This document shows positions 1 to 5,708 of a stretch of 5,708 nucleotides of DNA, one piece after another. Each line of letters starts with the position of its first letter. The first letter of the stretch is position 1. The stretch is from Piscirickettsiaceae bacterium (lineage in GTDB: Bacteria; Pseudomonadota; Gammaproteobacteria; Thiomicrospirales; Thiomicrospiraceae): NCBI GenBank assembly GCA_021767305.1, contig JAASTL010000085.1, forward strand, positions 1 through 5,708. Reading direction: 5' to 3'. The notes under the pieces are model-generated. The model did no database searches and was not told the origin of the DNA. It was given only the letters and a program-made list of their open reading frames with translations. A program made the position numbers and the translations under genes.

Positions 1-1565
1 ACCACATATTGCTGGGTATCATCTAAGCGTAAACAACGCTCAATATCTTTAGAAAAGGGTAACTTGGTATCAACCAAGTGGCTCTCATTGTTATTGGATA
101 CGGCAAGTATTTTTCCCTGCTGATCGTAGATTAGGATATTCGTGTAAACTGTATAAAGTTCATTGATGTAAGCCAGTATTTTGCTCAACTTGGCCTGTTC
201 GTCATTAGAGATCAAACCGGTTGATTTCTGCTTGGTTAAAATTTGTCTAAATGACGAATTTAACGCCCACCAGCGGCAGTCGTTAGCACGTTCATAAAGG
301 TTTCTGTCCATCACTTCTACACTTAATAAGGCGCTAAAGGCAACCTTGTTCTGAATAGTGTCGATTAAGACTTGGTGGATGTGATGAATAAAGCGGCTAA
401 AAATATCTTGGATTTCAATGCTGATTTGCTGAAAGCGATCCAGAATTGGTAAAAATGATTTTACGTCGCGTTTTAAAGACATGATTTTGCCGTTCAAAAT
501 CACCACCAATAATAGTGTGCTGACTTTGAGGTTAATGTCTTCCAAGTCTCTAAGATAAAGTGGAGATTCGGGTGGAATCTCAATACCTAAATCATTTTGT
601 TTTAGCTTGGAAAAGGCCACTTCATTATTGACATCCACATAGCCATACCAAGGTAAACCATAAAATCCTTGGTAACCCGTGGTTTTAGTCATGTAGTAAG
701 AATGATTACCAGCACTTTGCGGTTTGCTACTGTTTTCTGGTTTTTTGGCTTGTTTGCCAACCGGGTTTTTCTGCGAGTTATTGGTCGCGATGATTTTACC
801 GGCATCATCCAATAGCATCAGCCCAAACTCATTATTAGCGGTGAGTAACTGCATAATGCCTTGCATCTCTTTGCTAAATTCAAAACTCAAACAGAGTACA
901 CCTACACTGCGAGTTTGTCCTTGAGCATCGGTCGCCTCAATTTTCTTGGCATAAATCAAACTAGTTGGCTTATTGGCAAATAGATCAGATTGTCGGAATA
1001 CTTCAACGTAATCCTCATTGGTGGTTAAAGCTTCTTTAATGAGCGGGTCATGACTGAATTTAACCGGGTTGTTTTGGTCAAGTTTGGCTTTGACTCGGCC
1101 GTCTGGCGTGACCAATAAAATATCATCATAAACACTGTATTTAGCGACATACTCTTTTATTCTAAGGTGAATAAAATCATCATCTTCACTGGTAGTGTTT
1201 GGGTTACTCATATAGTCAACCAAATCATCATCGGTAGCTAAAAACCCTACGTCTGCGGTACGTTCAAACAGGTTTCTAATGAGAATATCAATAACGGTCT
1301 GTGCCTTAAGCATGATTTCGCTATTAGCTTGATTTAGGTAGCGTTCAACCAACTCATTGATCATGATGTCTCTAAGGTTTTGGAACTCTTTTTGGGTATC
1401 TACGATTGATACCAATAGCTGCGGATCAATATTTTCGTTATTGATTTTGCCGACCATGCCTACCGTACTCCACCATAAGTCTTGTGTTTCCAGTTCAGAC
1501 AGATAGGCCCTTACTTCTGGGAGGTAGTTGATAAAAGCTTTATTTTTGGAAGAAGTGTCACTCAT
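1..1565 (-). CDS. Tandem Cache-domain sensory protein, apparently cytoplasmic (C terminus cut off by window edge)
   Basis: An uninterrupted frame runs from the ATG at 1565-1563 to the left edge (521 codons plus 2 bases, no stop), so the C terminus is missing. The protein starts MSDTSSKNKAF and has no signal peptide; the longest hydrophobic run (STLLLVVIL, about residues 349-357) is too short to span a membrane. Residues about 86-325 look like a full double-Cache module: a long helix carrying NLFERTADVGFLAT (98-111), a first lobe with YDDILLVTPDGRVKA (146-160), and a second lobe with FGLMLLDDAGKIIATNN (247-263) ending in GYQGFYGLPWYGYV (297-310). A linker helix follows, then a second copy begins with RNLYERANDCRWWAL (421-435) and YTNILIYDQQGKILAVS (474-490). 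Cache modules bind small ligands in chemoreceptors and sensor kinases. I infer a chemotaxis or signalling role, with an output domain (CheW-like is one possibility) beyond the edge. The Shine-Dalgarno is weak (CGGG, about 7 bases upstream), but no better start is visible. Confidence 0.8.
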   Translation of the reverse strand, partial: MSDTSSKNKAFINYLPEVRAYLSELETQDLWWSTVGMVGKINNENIDPQLLVSIVDTQKEFQNLRDIMINELVERYLNQANSEIMLKAQTVIDILIRNLFERTADVGFLATDDDLVDYMSNPNTTSEDDDFIHLRIKEYVAKYSVYDDILLVTPDGRVKAKLDQNNPVKFSHDPLIKEALTTNEDYVEVFRQSDLFANKPTSLIYAKKIEATDAQGQTRSVGVLCLSFEFSKEMQGIMQLLTANNEFGLMLLDDAGKIIATNNSQKNPVGKQAKKPENSSKPQSAGNHSYYMTKTTGYQGFYGLPWYGYVDVNNEVAFSKLKQNDLGIEIPPESPLYLRDLEDINLKVSTLLLVVILNGKIMSLKRDVKSFLPILDRFQQISIEIQDIFSRFIHHIHQVLIDTIQNKVAFSALLSVEVMDRNLYERANDCRWWALNSSFRQILTKQKSTGLISNDEQAKLSKILAYINELYTVYTNILIYDQQGKILAVSNNNESHLVDTKLPFSKDIERCLRLDDTQQYV

Positions 1566-1635
1566 TTTTAAACCCGATTTATATATTTTGTTTATTGGTG
1601 AAATTAGCAACGCTTATGCCATGAATGAGATTTAT

Positions 1636-1660
1636 TTATCAGCTGGCCCCAATTTCATTA
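1636..1660 (-). promoter_or_regulatory. Weak sigma-28 (FliA)-like promoter candidate for the Cache gene
   Basis: On the minus strand GCTGATAA (1643-1636) matches the enterobacterial flagellar sigma -10 box GCCGATAA at 7 of 8 positions. Upstream, TAATGAAA (1660-1653) matches TAAAGTTT only partly and the gap is 9 bases instead of 11. The position, about 70 bases before the ATG, would suit a chemotaxis gene. The spacing defect makes this a weak call. Confidence 0.2.
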
Positions 1661-1701
1661 AGTATTTAATAAAACGGTAAAAAACAGGCGGGAGTTTTGA
1701 T

Positions 1702-1718
1702 AAATTGCCGGGCAATTT
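1702..1718. repeat. Perfect 8-bp inverted repeat around a single base (hairpin or operator)
   Basis: AAATTGCC, one G, then GGCAATTT form a perfect palindrome able to fold as a 7-bp stem with a 3-base loop. It lies about 95 bases past the stop of the small Cys-protein gene and about 140 bases before the Cache-protein ATG. Read on the minus strand it is preceded by an A-run and followed by ATTTATC, so it would be a weak intrinsic terminator for the small gene. A short T-run follows it on the plus strand, but no plus-strand gene lies upstream. An operator for a dimeric repressor is the alternative. Confidence 0.45.
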
Positions 1719-1812
1719 TTCTTAGATTGAATTACGTATGGGTTTGTTTTGGTTTTAAATTAAACTTGCCGAACTTAACTGAGGACGCACCAAAATAGTC
1801 GTCTTGGGAGTC

Positions 1813-2028
1813 TTAGGCAATCCAGCCTTTGCCAGAACTGTTTTTAGGCGTGGGGTTCTTTTTAGGGGTGAATTTAAGGCAGTCTTCACCAGAGGTCTCT
1901 AAAACAACATCACTAGGAATACGTGCGGTCTTAAAGCCAAAAGCTTTACACCCTCTTGGGTTAGCCGGTTCCCAAGTGACATAAAAATATTTGCATTGAA
2001 AACAATTTATTGGATTAGTTTTTTTCAT
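1813..2028 (-). CDS. Small four-cysteine conserved protein of unknown function (71 aa)
   Basis: The frame starts at the ATG at 2028-2026 and ends in TAA at 1815-1813, giving 71 residues. The cysteines are C9 and C12 (CFQC), C27 (NPRGCKAFGFKT) and C50 (SGEDCLKF). The framework CxxCxxFYVTW, then PxGCKAxGFKT, then SGxxCxxF is one I recognise as a small conserved bacterial family whose database names are inconsistent (some copies carry an unsupported uracil-DNA glycosylase label), so I assign no function. The four Cys plausibly bind a metal such as zinc. The tail, rich in Lys, Pro and Ser, looks flexible. The frame stays open upstream to an ATG at 2220, but that part (rich in Leu, Ile and Lys) lacks family character and covers the promoter region, so the internal ATG is preferred even though its ribosome site is poor. 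The gene is divergent from the flavodoxin gene. Confidence 0.75.
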   Translation of the reverse strand: MKKTNPINCFQCKYFYVTWEPANPRGCKAFGFKTARIPSDVVLETSGEDCLKFTPKKNPTPKNSSGKGWIA

Positions 2029-2060
2029 ATTTTGGTATAAAAATAAGTAAATTGTCGTTA

Positions 2061-2090
2061 ATTTTAACTGTGCTATTATTCCAGCATCAA
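2061..2090 (-). promoter_or_regulatory. Candidate sigma-70 promoter for the small Cys-protein gene
   Basis: On the minus strand, TTGATG (2090-2085, 4 of 6 to TTGACA) is followed after 18 bases by TAAAAT (2066-2061, 5 of 6 to TATAAT). Transcription would start near 2054, giving a leader of about 25 bases before the ATG at 2028. This supports the internal ATG over the upstream ATG at 2220. Confidence 0.4.
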
Positions 2091-2188
2091 ATTTATAAGT
2101 GATTATTATGCAGCATAAACAAAACTTGATTTGATTCAAGCCAAGTGTAATTTTCAGTAATAAGGCTTTATAAACTCTTAAGCCGCAC

Positions 2189-2216
2189 TTGTTTTCAGAC
2201 AACGTTAGTTTATTAT
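2189..2216 (+). promoter_or_regulatory. Candidate sigma-70 promoter for the flavodoxin gene
   Basis: TTGTTT (2189-2194, 3 of 6 to TTGACA) is followed after 16 bases by TATTAT (2211-2216, 5 of 6 to TATAAT). Transcription would start near 2223, with a leader of about 44 bases. A second TATTAT at 2223-2228 lacks a matching -35 box. The stretch 2212-2230, which includes the -10 box, has a partial resemblance to a Fur box (11 of 19 on the minus strand). Confidence 0.35.
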
Positions 2217-2253
2217 GCATTGTATTATTTTAGACAATTCAAACAAACTCTTT

Positions 2254-2259
2254 AAAGGA
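2254..2259 (+). promoter_or_regulatory. Ribosome-binding site of the flavodoxin gene
   Basis: AAAGGA lies seven bases before the ATG at 2267, a standard Shine-Dalgarno arrangement that fixes the flavodoxin start. Confidence 0.8.
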
Positions 2260-2266
2260 TCTAAAC

Positions 2267-2782
2267 ATGAGTAAAGTTGGCCTATTCTACGGAACGGATA
2301 CAGGTAATACTGAACGCGTTGCGGATATGATCAAAGATAAAATTGGTGCGGACATTTGTGATGTTCATGATATTGCTTCTGCCAGTGCTGATGATTTTGC
2401 AAAATATGACAAGATTGTTTTAGGTCAGCCTACTTGGTACTACGGTGAGTTACAGAGTAGCTGGGATGATTTCTGGGAAGATTTCAAAGGTGTCGATTTC
2501 TCTGGAAAAACCGTTGCGTGTTTTGGTTTGGGTGACCAAGCGGATTACTCTGAATATTTTCTAGATGCGATGGGCATGATGCATGACGTTGCGGTTGAAA
2601 ATGGCGCAACTCCCGCCGGTTATATGGCAACAGATGGCTTTGAGTTTGATGAGTCAAAGGCCATAACCGAAGACGGTGAATTCTTTGTAGGACTGGCTAT
2701 TGATGAAGACCAGCAACCAGAACTCACAGAAGGTCGAGTGGCTGACTGGGTTGATCAAGTTAAGGATGAAATGGGACTTTAA
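2267..2782 (+). CDS. fldA: Long-chain flavodoxin
   Basis: A 171-residue FMN-binding electron carrier of the cytoplasm; long-chain flavodoxins shuttle low-potential electrons and often replace ferredoxin when iron is short. Residues 9-15 (GTDTGNT) form the phosphate-binding loop after the first beta strand (KVGLFY). W57 (QPTWYYGE) and Y94 (GLGDQADYSEYF) are the two aromatics that sandwich the isoalloxazine ring, at the same numbers as in Anabaena flavodoxin. The roughly 20-residue insertion typical of the long-chain class lies around 118-140 (DGFEFDESKAI), and FVGLAIDEDQQPELT (140-154) is close to the E. coli FldA C-terminal region. The protein is acidic, as expected. Length matches the family (about 170-176). 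It is a single-gene unit with its own promoter, Shine-Dalgarno and terminator; no fur gene follows it here, unlike enterobacteria. Iron control is plausible but not shown. Confidence 0.97.
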   Translation: MSKVGLFYGTDTGNTERVADMIKDKIGADICDVHDIASASADDFAKYDKIVLGQPTWYYGELQSSWDDFWEDFKGVDFSGKTVACFGLGDQADYSEYFLDAMGMMHDVAVENGATPAGYMATDGFEFDESKAITEDGEFFVGLAIDEDQQPELTEGRVADWVDQVKDEMGL

Positions 2783-2927
2783 TTGAACCTGAACGCTTAA
2801 GTTCAAGTTTTCCCAAATCCAAAAAAACCTGAAGTTTGTTTAAAGCTTCAGGTTTTTTTATGTCATAAAAGTTTACAGTTAAATTTTGAACTGCTTTATG
2901 AATCTGCTTGTCAAATCTTGTAAGACA
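2783..2927. other. Convergent intergenic region between the flavodoxin and GH94-like genes
   Basis: The 145 bases hold the strong terminator hairpin at 2821-2859. Before it is a minor inverted repeat, TTGAAC (2783-2788) with GTTCAA (2801-2806), which has no good T-run behind it. Nothing else is recognisable. Confidence 0.6.
2821..2859. terminator. Bidirectional intrinsic terminator
   Basis: Seven A plus CCTGAAG (2821-2834) pair with CTTCAGG plus seven T (2846-2859) across an 11-base loop. The G/C-containing core is followed by a T-run on both strands, so it can end the flavodoxin transcript (stop at 2782) and the convergent GH94-like transcript (stop at 2928). The position midway between convergent stops fits this role. 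Confidence 0.9.
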
Positions 2928-5708
2928 TTACAGCAATGCCGATTCACTTACCGTAATGGTGATCTGTGTCAGTTTTGCGCTTCTTGAAAAGATCTCCATA
3001 CTCTCTTTACGGCTAATTTCCAATGTTTCGCTACATTGAGGTTCACCTTCTCGATAATTAAGTGTGAGCGAGCTGGAGGCAGATTTATCTACCAACTGCA
3101 TCACCACCGGAACCTGACACAGAGTAAAAGCAAGGGATTTTTCAGGTAATTCCAATCGGCAAACTTCTCCGCTAACGGATAAATATTCAAACTCTGATTT
3201 ATCCGTTTTGAATTCTGTTTTACGCAGTAAGGCTGGATTAAAAGCAATCTTGCCATCTTCAAAGTGAATGCCGAGTTCGCCAAAACGGGTTAAGACCTCT
3301 TCTTTAACCTGCCCAGTCATTCCCGGTTGCTGGGCACCGGAATGCATAGGTGTGTGTGAATAAGGATCATAAGGGAAGGCTCCATACTCAACCGGTGTTT
3401 TATTAAACCCTATGCCTTCTCTGACTTGGTAATAAAGGCTTTTTAGAGTTGCTAGGGTGGAGCTTTCAGCCTGTTTATGCAAGGCATTGAAAAAGCATTC
3501 CTGAGTGGCTAAGAGCAGTTTTGAAACCATATGCCAGTAAATACAACCTAACCCCTCAAACCCAAACATTCCATGCGAACGCCCGGTAAAACTGTGGTGG
3601 TTAAATGTCTCTTGGTAAAGCGATTTCACCTCTTTGGCAATTTCATTAAACTGATTTCCAAGGTTATTTTTGAGTTGCTCTAATTGGCTTAGCAATGCAT
3701 TCAAATCACTGATTTGATGATTGAATCGATAGTCTCCGCTAAAGGTATCTTTAACAAATACCGTTTGTGAAGGCGTATGTAAAACAGCGTTCAGCAGAGG
3801 GTTCTGTTGTAGAACACTTGATTTAATGAGATTTTTTTGTAGAAAAGAAGCAGGCTGTTCATCTGGGTAAAGCATGAATGTTTTTTGATCAGGACGATAC
3901 ATGCTAGATGCAAACAAGGCTTCTAAGGTCGCTACGCTCTGTTCTGCCGATAAGGTTCCAGAACTCAACGCAGCCACTTGACCTTCAAGCATTTCATACA
4001 GATAGGCCACTTCCAGTTTGTTTTCGTCAACCGTCAATAAGTTATAGGCATGGTAGAGCGAGTCGCTGCGACGGTTAGCCTGGATAGTGTCATCCAGTAA
4101 CAGTTTAACGTCTTTTAACATGGCTCTAACAGAACTGCTGCTAAGTGTTTTTTTACCCGCAAAACCATGTTTTGCATAGACTTGAGTACGATAGTGGCTT
4201 GCCGCTTCGGCTAATGCTTTTAGGGTTGAATGTGTTATATCCGCATTTAACTCTTTTCCGGCTTGAAGGTGTTGTGCTGTAGTAGCAACTGTTAAAGCTG
4301 TCGATGCAAACCAATCAGCAACTTCTGATGAGCAATCAAAATTCTCGTCCGTAGTTATTAAGTCTTCCAAAAACTGGGTGTAACGTCGCATGTAATAGAG
4401 CGTGACCATGGACAAACCTTGTCCAACCAAAGCGTTATTGGCATCGTTCCATTCCGGTCTTTGTGTATTAAGCCAAATTCCGCCTCTAAGAACAAAATTT
4501 CCTAGTTTGGCAAGCAGAGGAACCAGCAGTTTTTCCATTAAATTGACTTGATAAACTTGGTTTTGACTATCCAGAACTAATTTACCGTCGGCACCAATGG
4601 TTTGAATAAATTGTTGAATTCGCTCTTCTTCATTTTCATCGTAAACAACGGTGTTCTTGGGGTCTTCCAATAACTTTTCAAACCCGACTAATCGGTAAGG
4701 CACATTGGCATATGAAAAAATGGGCTTTGTTAATAATTCATGAAGTTTCTGTGGGTGGAATTTTTGCGAAAGCTCCATTAGTTTAAGCAAGTAGATGATT
4801 TGATGATCACCCCAATAACCAATATAACTCCAAGGATCTTTCGGGTCTTCAATTTCCCAGTCAATACCTTCTTTAGTAATGCGATAGGGGTTGTAACCAT
4901 CAACTGTGCTGGCATTTACAAATTTAGAAATGACGTTTTCAGTGAATTCTGGGTAGCTCAATAATAACGCTTCCCAGTTTTGAAAAATATCGCGCCAGTT
5001 ACCTTGGTAGTTCAGTAGAGGCTCACCAGCCTTGTCTTTGATATTAATGGCAAACTTATTCCAAGGGCGGCTCGGATCACCATGTCGACGTCCAAAAGTA
5101 ATAGGCAGGTACTCTGAGGCAATACGTTCTAATTGCAGGTTATTTTGTTGACTTATGAGTTCACGCAAAGTGAATACCGTAATGCGCTCAGGCAGGCTGT
5201 TTAGAAATTCGGCATTCTGTTCAAAGACGGCTTTATTGAAATGTTGTACATCTTTTTTAAAGTCGGCAGTTTTAATCCAGTATTGATCATCAAAAATGCC
5301 GCCACGCATTACATTGAAGAGTACATTAGAGTAGTGGTGAATATCATCTACCGGATTCGCACTACTTTGATGACCGTCTGCCTTAGCTATCAAATGTTTA
5401 AGTGCGGAAGAGCCTTGCTGAATAGTTTCGTCAATTTCAAGATTAAGATTATCAACGCCGGTTTGTAATTTCAGCAGCATATCACTGATTTGTGTTTGGC
5501 TCTGATTGACGTTGGCAATAAACTTCCACTGTTTAGTTTCATTTTCATGGAGTTTAATGCGGCTATGAACTAAATAAGCACCTCTAATGCCGCGTATCTG
5601 TTTTTCAGCCTCAACTTCCATACCTGACTTAAAACGTGCTAATTGTCGTGAGCAGAGTAATTGAGTTGGGTGGTCTAAACCTAATTGAAACACGCAGTTA
5701 GCCGATAG
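2928..5708 (-). CDS. Large GH94/cellobiose-phosphorylase-like (alpha/alpha)6-barrel protein, N terminus cut off
   Basis: The frame ends in TAA at 2930-2928 and has no stop through the right edge, 926 codons. A GTG at 5693 could be read as a start, but it has no ribosome site and the frame continues upstream (LSANC), so the gene very likely begins outside the window. Numbering from that GTG, the first ~110 residues look like a beta-rich region leading to the barrel. Barrel landmarks are RRHGDPSRPWN (202-212), GNWRDIFQNWEAL (231-243), DGYNPYRIT (265-273), GYWGDHQIIYLLKL (292-305) and QRPEWNDANNALVG (411-424). Their order mirrors GH94 phosphorylases (FRD motif, then an acidic loop, then DWND), and D417 aligns with the catalytic general-acid Asp of that WND motif. 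A likely coiled coil at about 660-695, a HGMFGFEGLG motif (707-716) and GAQQPGMTGQVKEE (786-799) precede a beta-rich C terminus. No membrane segment is seen. The substrate and whether it is a phosphorylase or hydrolase cannot be told; it belongs to a conserved, uncharacterised bacterial group as far as I recognise it. Confidence 0.75.
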   Translation of the reverse strand, partial: LSANCVFQLGLDHPTQLLCSRQLARFKSGMEVEAEKQIRGIRGAYLVHSRIKLHENETKQWKFIANVNQSQTQISDMLLKLQTGVDNLNLEIDETIQQGSSALKHLIAKADGHQSSANPVDDIHHYSNVLFNVMRGGIFDDQYWIKTADFKKDVQHFNKAVFEQNAEFLNSLPERITVFTLRELISQQNNLQLERIASEYLPITFGRRHGDPSRPWNKFAINIKDKAGEPLLNYQGNWRDIFQNWEALLLSYPEFTENVISKFVNASTVDGYNPYRITKEGIDWEIEDPKDPWSYIGYWGDHQIIYLLKLMELSQKFHPQKLHELLTKPIFSYANVPYRLVGFEKLLEDPKNTVVYDENEEERIQQFIQTIGADGKLVLDSQNQVYQVNLMEKLLVPLLAKLGNFVLRGGIWLNTQRPEWNDANNALVGQGLSMVTLYYMRRYTQFLEDLITTDENFDCSSEVADWFASTALTVATTAQHLQAGKELNADITHSTLKALAEAASHYRTQVYAKHGFAGKKTLSSSSVRAMLKDVKLLLDDTIQANRRSDSLYHAYNLLTVDENKLEVAYLYEMLEGQVAALSSGTLSAEQSVATLEALFASSMYRPDQKTFMLYPDEQPASFLQKNLIKSSVLQQNPLLNAVLHTPSQTVFVKDTFSGDYRFNHQISDLNALLSQLEQLKNNLGNQFNEIAKEVKSLYQETFNHHSFTGRSHGMFGFEGLGCIYWHMVSKLLLATQECFFNALHKQAESSTLATLKSLYYQVREGIGFNKTPVEYGAFPYDPYSHTPMHSGAQQPGMTGQVKEEVLTRFGELGIHFEDGKIAFNPALLRKTEFKTDKSEFEYLSVSGEVCRLELPEKSLAFTLCQVPVVMQLVDKSASSSLTLNYREGEPQCSETLEISRKESMEIFSRSAKLTQITITVSESALL

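Larger units (their letters stand above)
1566..1812. other. Intergenic region upstream of the Cache-protein gene
   Basis: This 247-base AT-rich stretch separates the stop of the small Cys-protein gene from the start of the Cache-protein gene, both on the minus strand. It holds a perfect inverted repeat at 1702-1718 and a weak sigma-28-like element at 1636-1660. No convincing sigma-70 promoter is visible for the Cache gene: TATATA lies only about 15 bases before the ATG, and the nearest TTGCTA is 19 bases from it, so both spacing and leader length are poor. The part at 1732-1812 is an in-frame open continuation past the stop of the small gene. Confidence 0.6.
2029..2266. other. Divergent intergenic region between the small Cys-protein gene and the flavodoxin gene
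   Basis: This 238-base, very AT-rich stretch contains a candidate promoter for each flanking gene and the flavodoxin ribosome-binding site. A small inverted repeat, CTTGA (2125-2129) and TCAAG (2136-2140) around six bases, sits between the two promoters. I see no RNA gene or riboswitch in it. Confidence 0.55.

Noticed and set aside
724..924. 66-codon plus-strand open frame starting MLLFSGFLACLP
   Set aside because: It lies wholly inside the Cache-protein gene on the opposite strand and has no ribosome site or family character; it is an antisense shadow.
1581..1609. Sigma-70 promoter TTGCTA / TATATA directly before the Cache gene
   Set aside because: The spacer is 19 bases and the -10 box is about 15 bases from the ATG, leaving a leader of under 10 bases.
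2029..2220. N-terminal extension of the small Cys protein to an ATG at 2220
   Set aside because: The 64 extra residues look like translated AT-rich non-coding DNA, cover the best promoter for the small gene and most of the divergent region, and the conserved family begins just after the internal ATG.
1566..2266. Riboswitch, tRNA or small RNA in the intergenic gaps
   Set aside because: No conserved riboswitch core, no cloverleaf and no promoter-hairpin-T-run unit of a small RNA was found on either strand.
2783..2806. Inverted repeat TTGAAC / GTTCAA just after the flavodoxin stop as a first terminator
   Set aside because: The stem is short, AT-rich, competes with an alternative pairing (TGAAC/GTTCA at 2790-2805), and has no proper T-run; the hairpin at 2821-2859 is far better.
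3101..3283. 60-codon minus-strand open frame in another frame of the GH94-like gene
   Set aside because: It overlaps the large gene on the same strand in a different frame and has no recognisable features.
5241..5468. 75-codon plus-strand open frame starting MLYIFFKVG
   Set aside because: It is antisense to the well-supported GH94-like coding region and has no ribosome site.

Overview
The window looks like chromosomal DNA from a moderately AT-rich proteobacterium. The best guess is a marine gammaproteobacterium, perhaps a Thiomicrospira/Hydrogenovibrio-like sulfur oxidiser. That guess rests on base composition, a gammaproteobacterial-type long-chain flavodoxin and the Cache-type sensory protein; there is no rRNA or other decisive marker, so it is inference. 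I see no mobile element, tRNA, rRNA, CRISPR array or phage gene.

Layout, left to right. (1) Bases 1-1565, minus strand: the N-terminal 521 codons of a large sensory protein with one complete double-Cache-like module and the start of a second. It has no signal peptide or membrane segment and runs off the left edge. (2) Bases 1566-1812: an intergenic stretch with a perfect 8-bp inverted repeat (1702-1718) and an in-frame open stretch just past the stop of the next gene. (3) Bases 1813-2028, minus strand: a 71-residue protein with four cysteines from a small conserved family of unknown role. (4) Bases 2029-2266: a divergent intergenic region with candidate promoters for genes 3 and 5. (5) Bases 2267-2782, plus strand: a long-chain flavodoxin (FldA type) with both flavin-stacking aromatics at the canonical positions. 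(6) Bases 2783-2927: a convergent intergenic region with a strong hairpin flanked by A and T tracts, a likely bidirectional terminator. (7) Bases 2928-5708, minus strand: 926 codons of a very large protein resembling the GH94 cellobiose-phosphorylase (alpha/alpha)6-barrel group. Its frame is still open at the right edge, so the N terminus is missing.

No operon links these genes. The flavodoxin is a stand-alone unit, divergent from the small Cys protein and convergent with the GH94-like gene. The Cache protein starts well downstream of the small gene and probably has its own promoter. The two large genes are the least understood: one appears to be a cytoplasmic tandem Cache sensor, the other a diverged carbohydrate-active enzyme homologue without a clear substrate. 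I did not find evidence for a new multi-gene system; the candidates for novelty are individual proteins.
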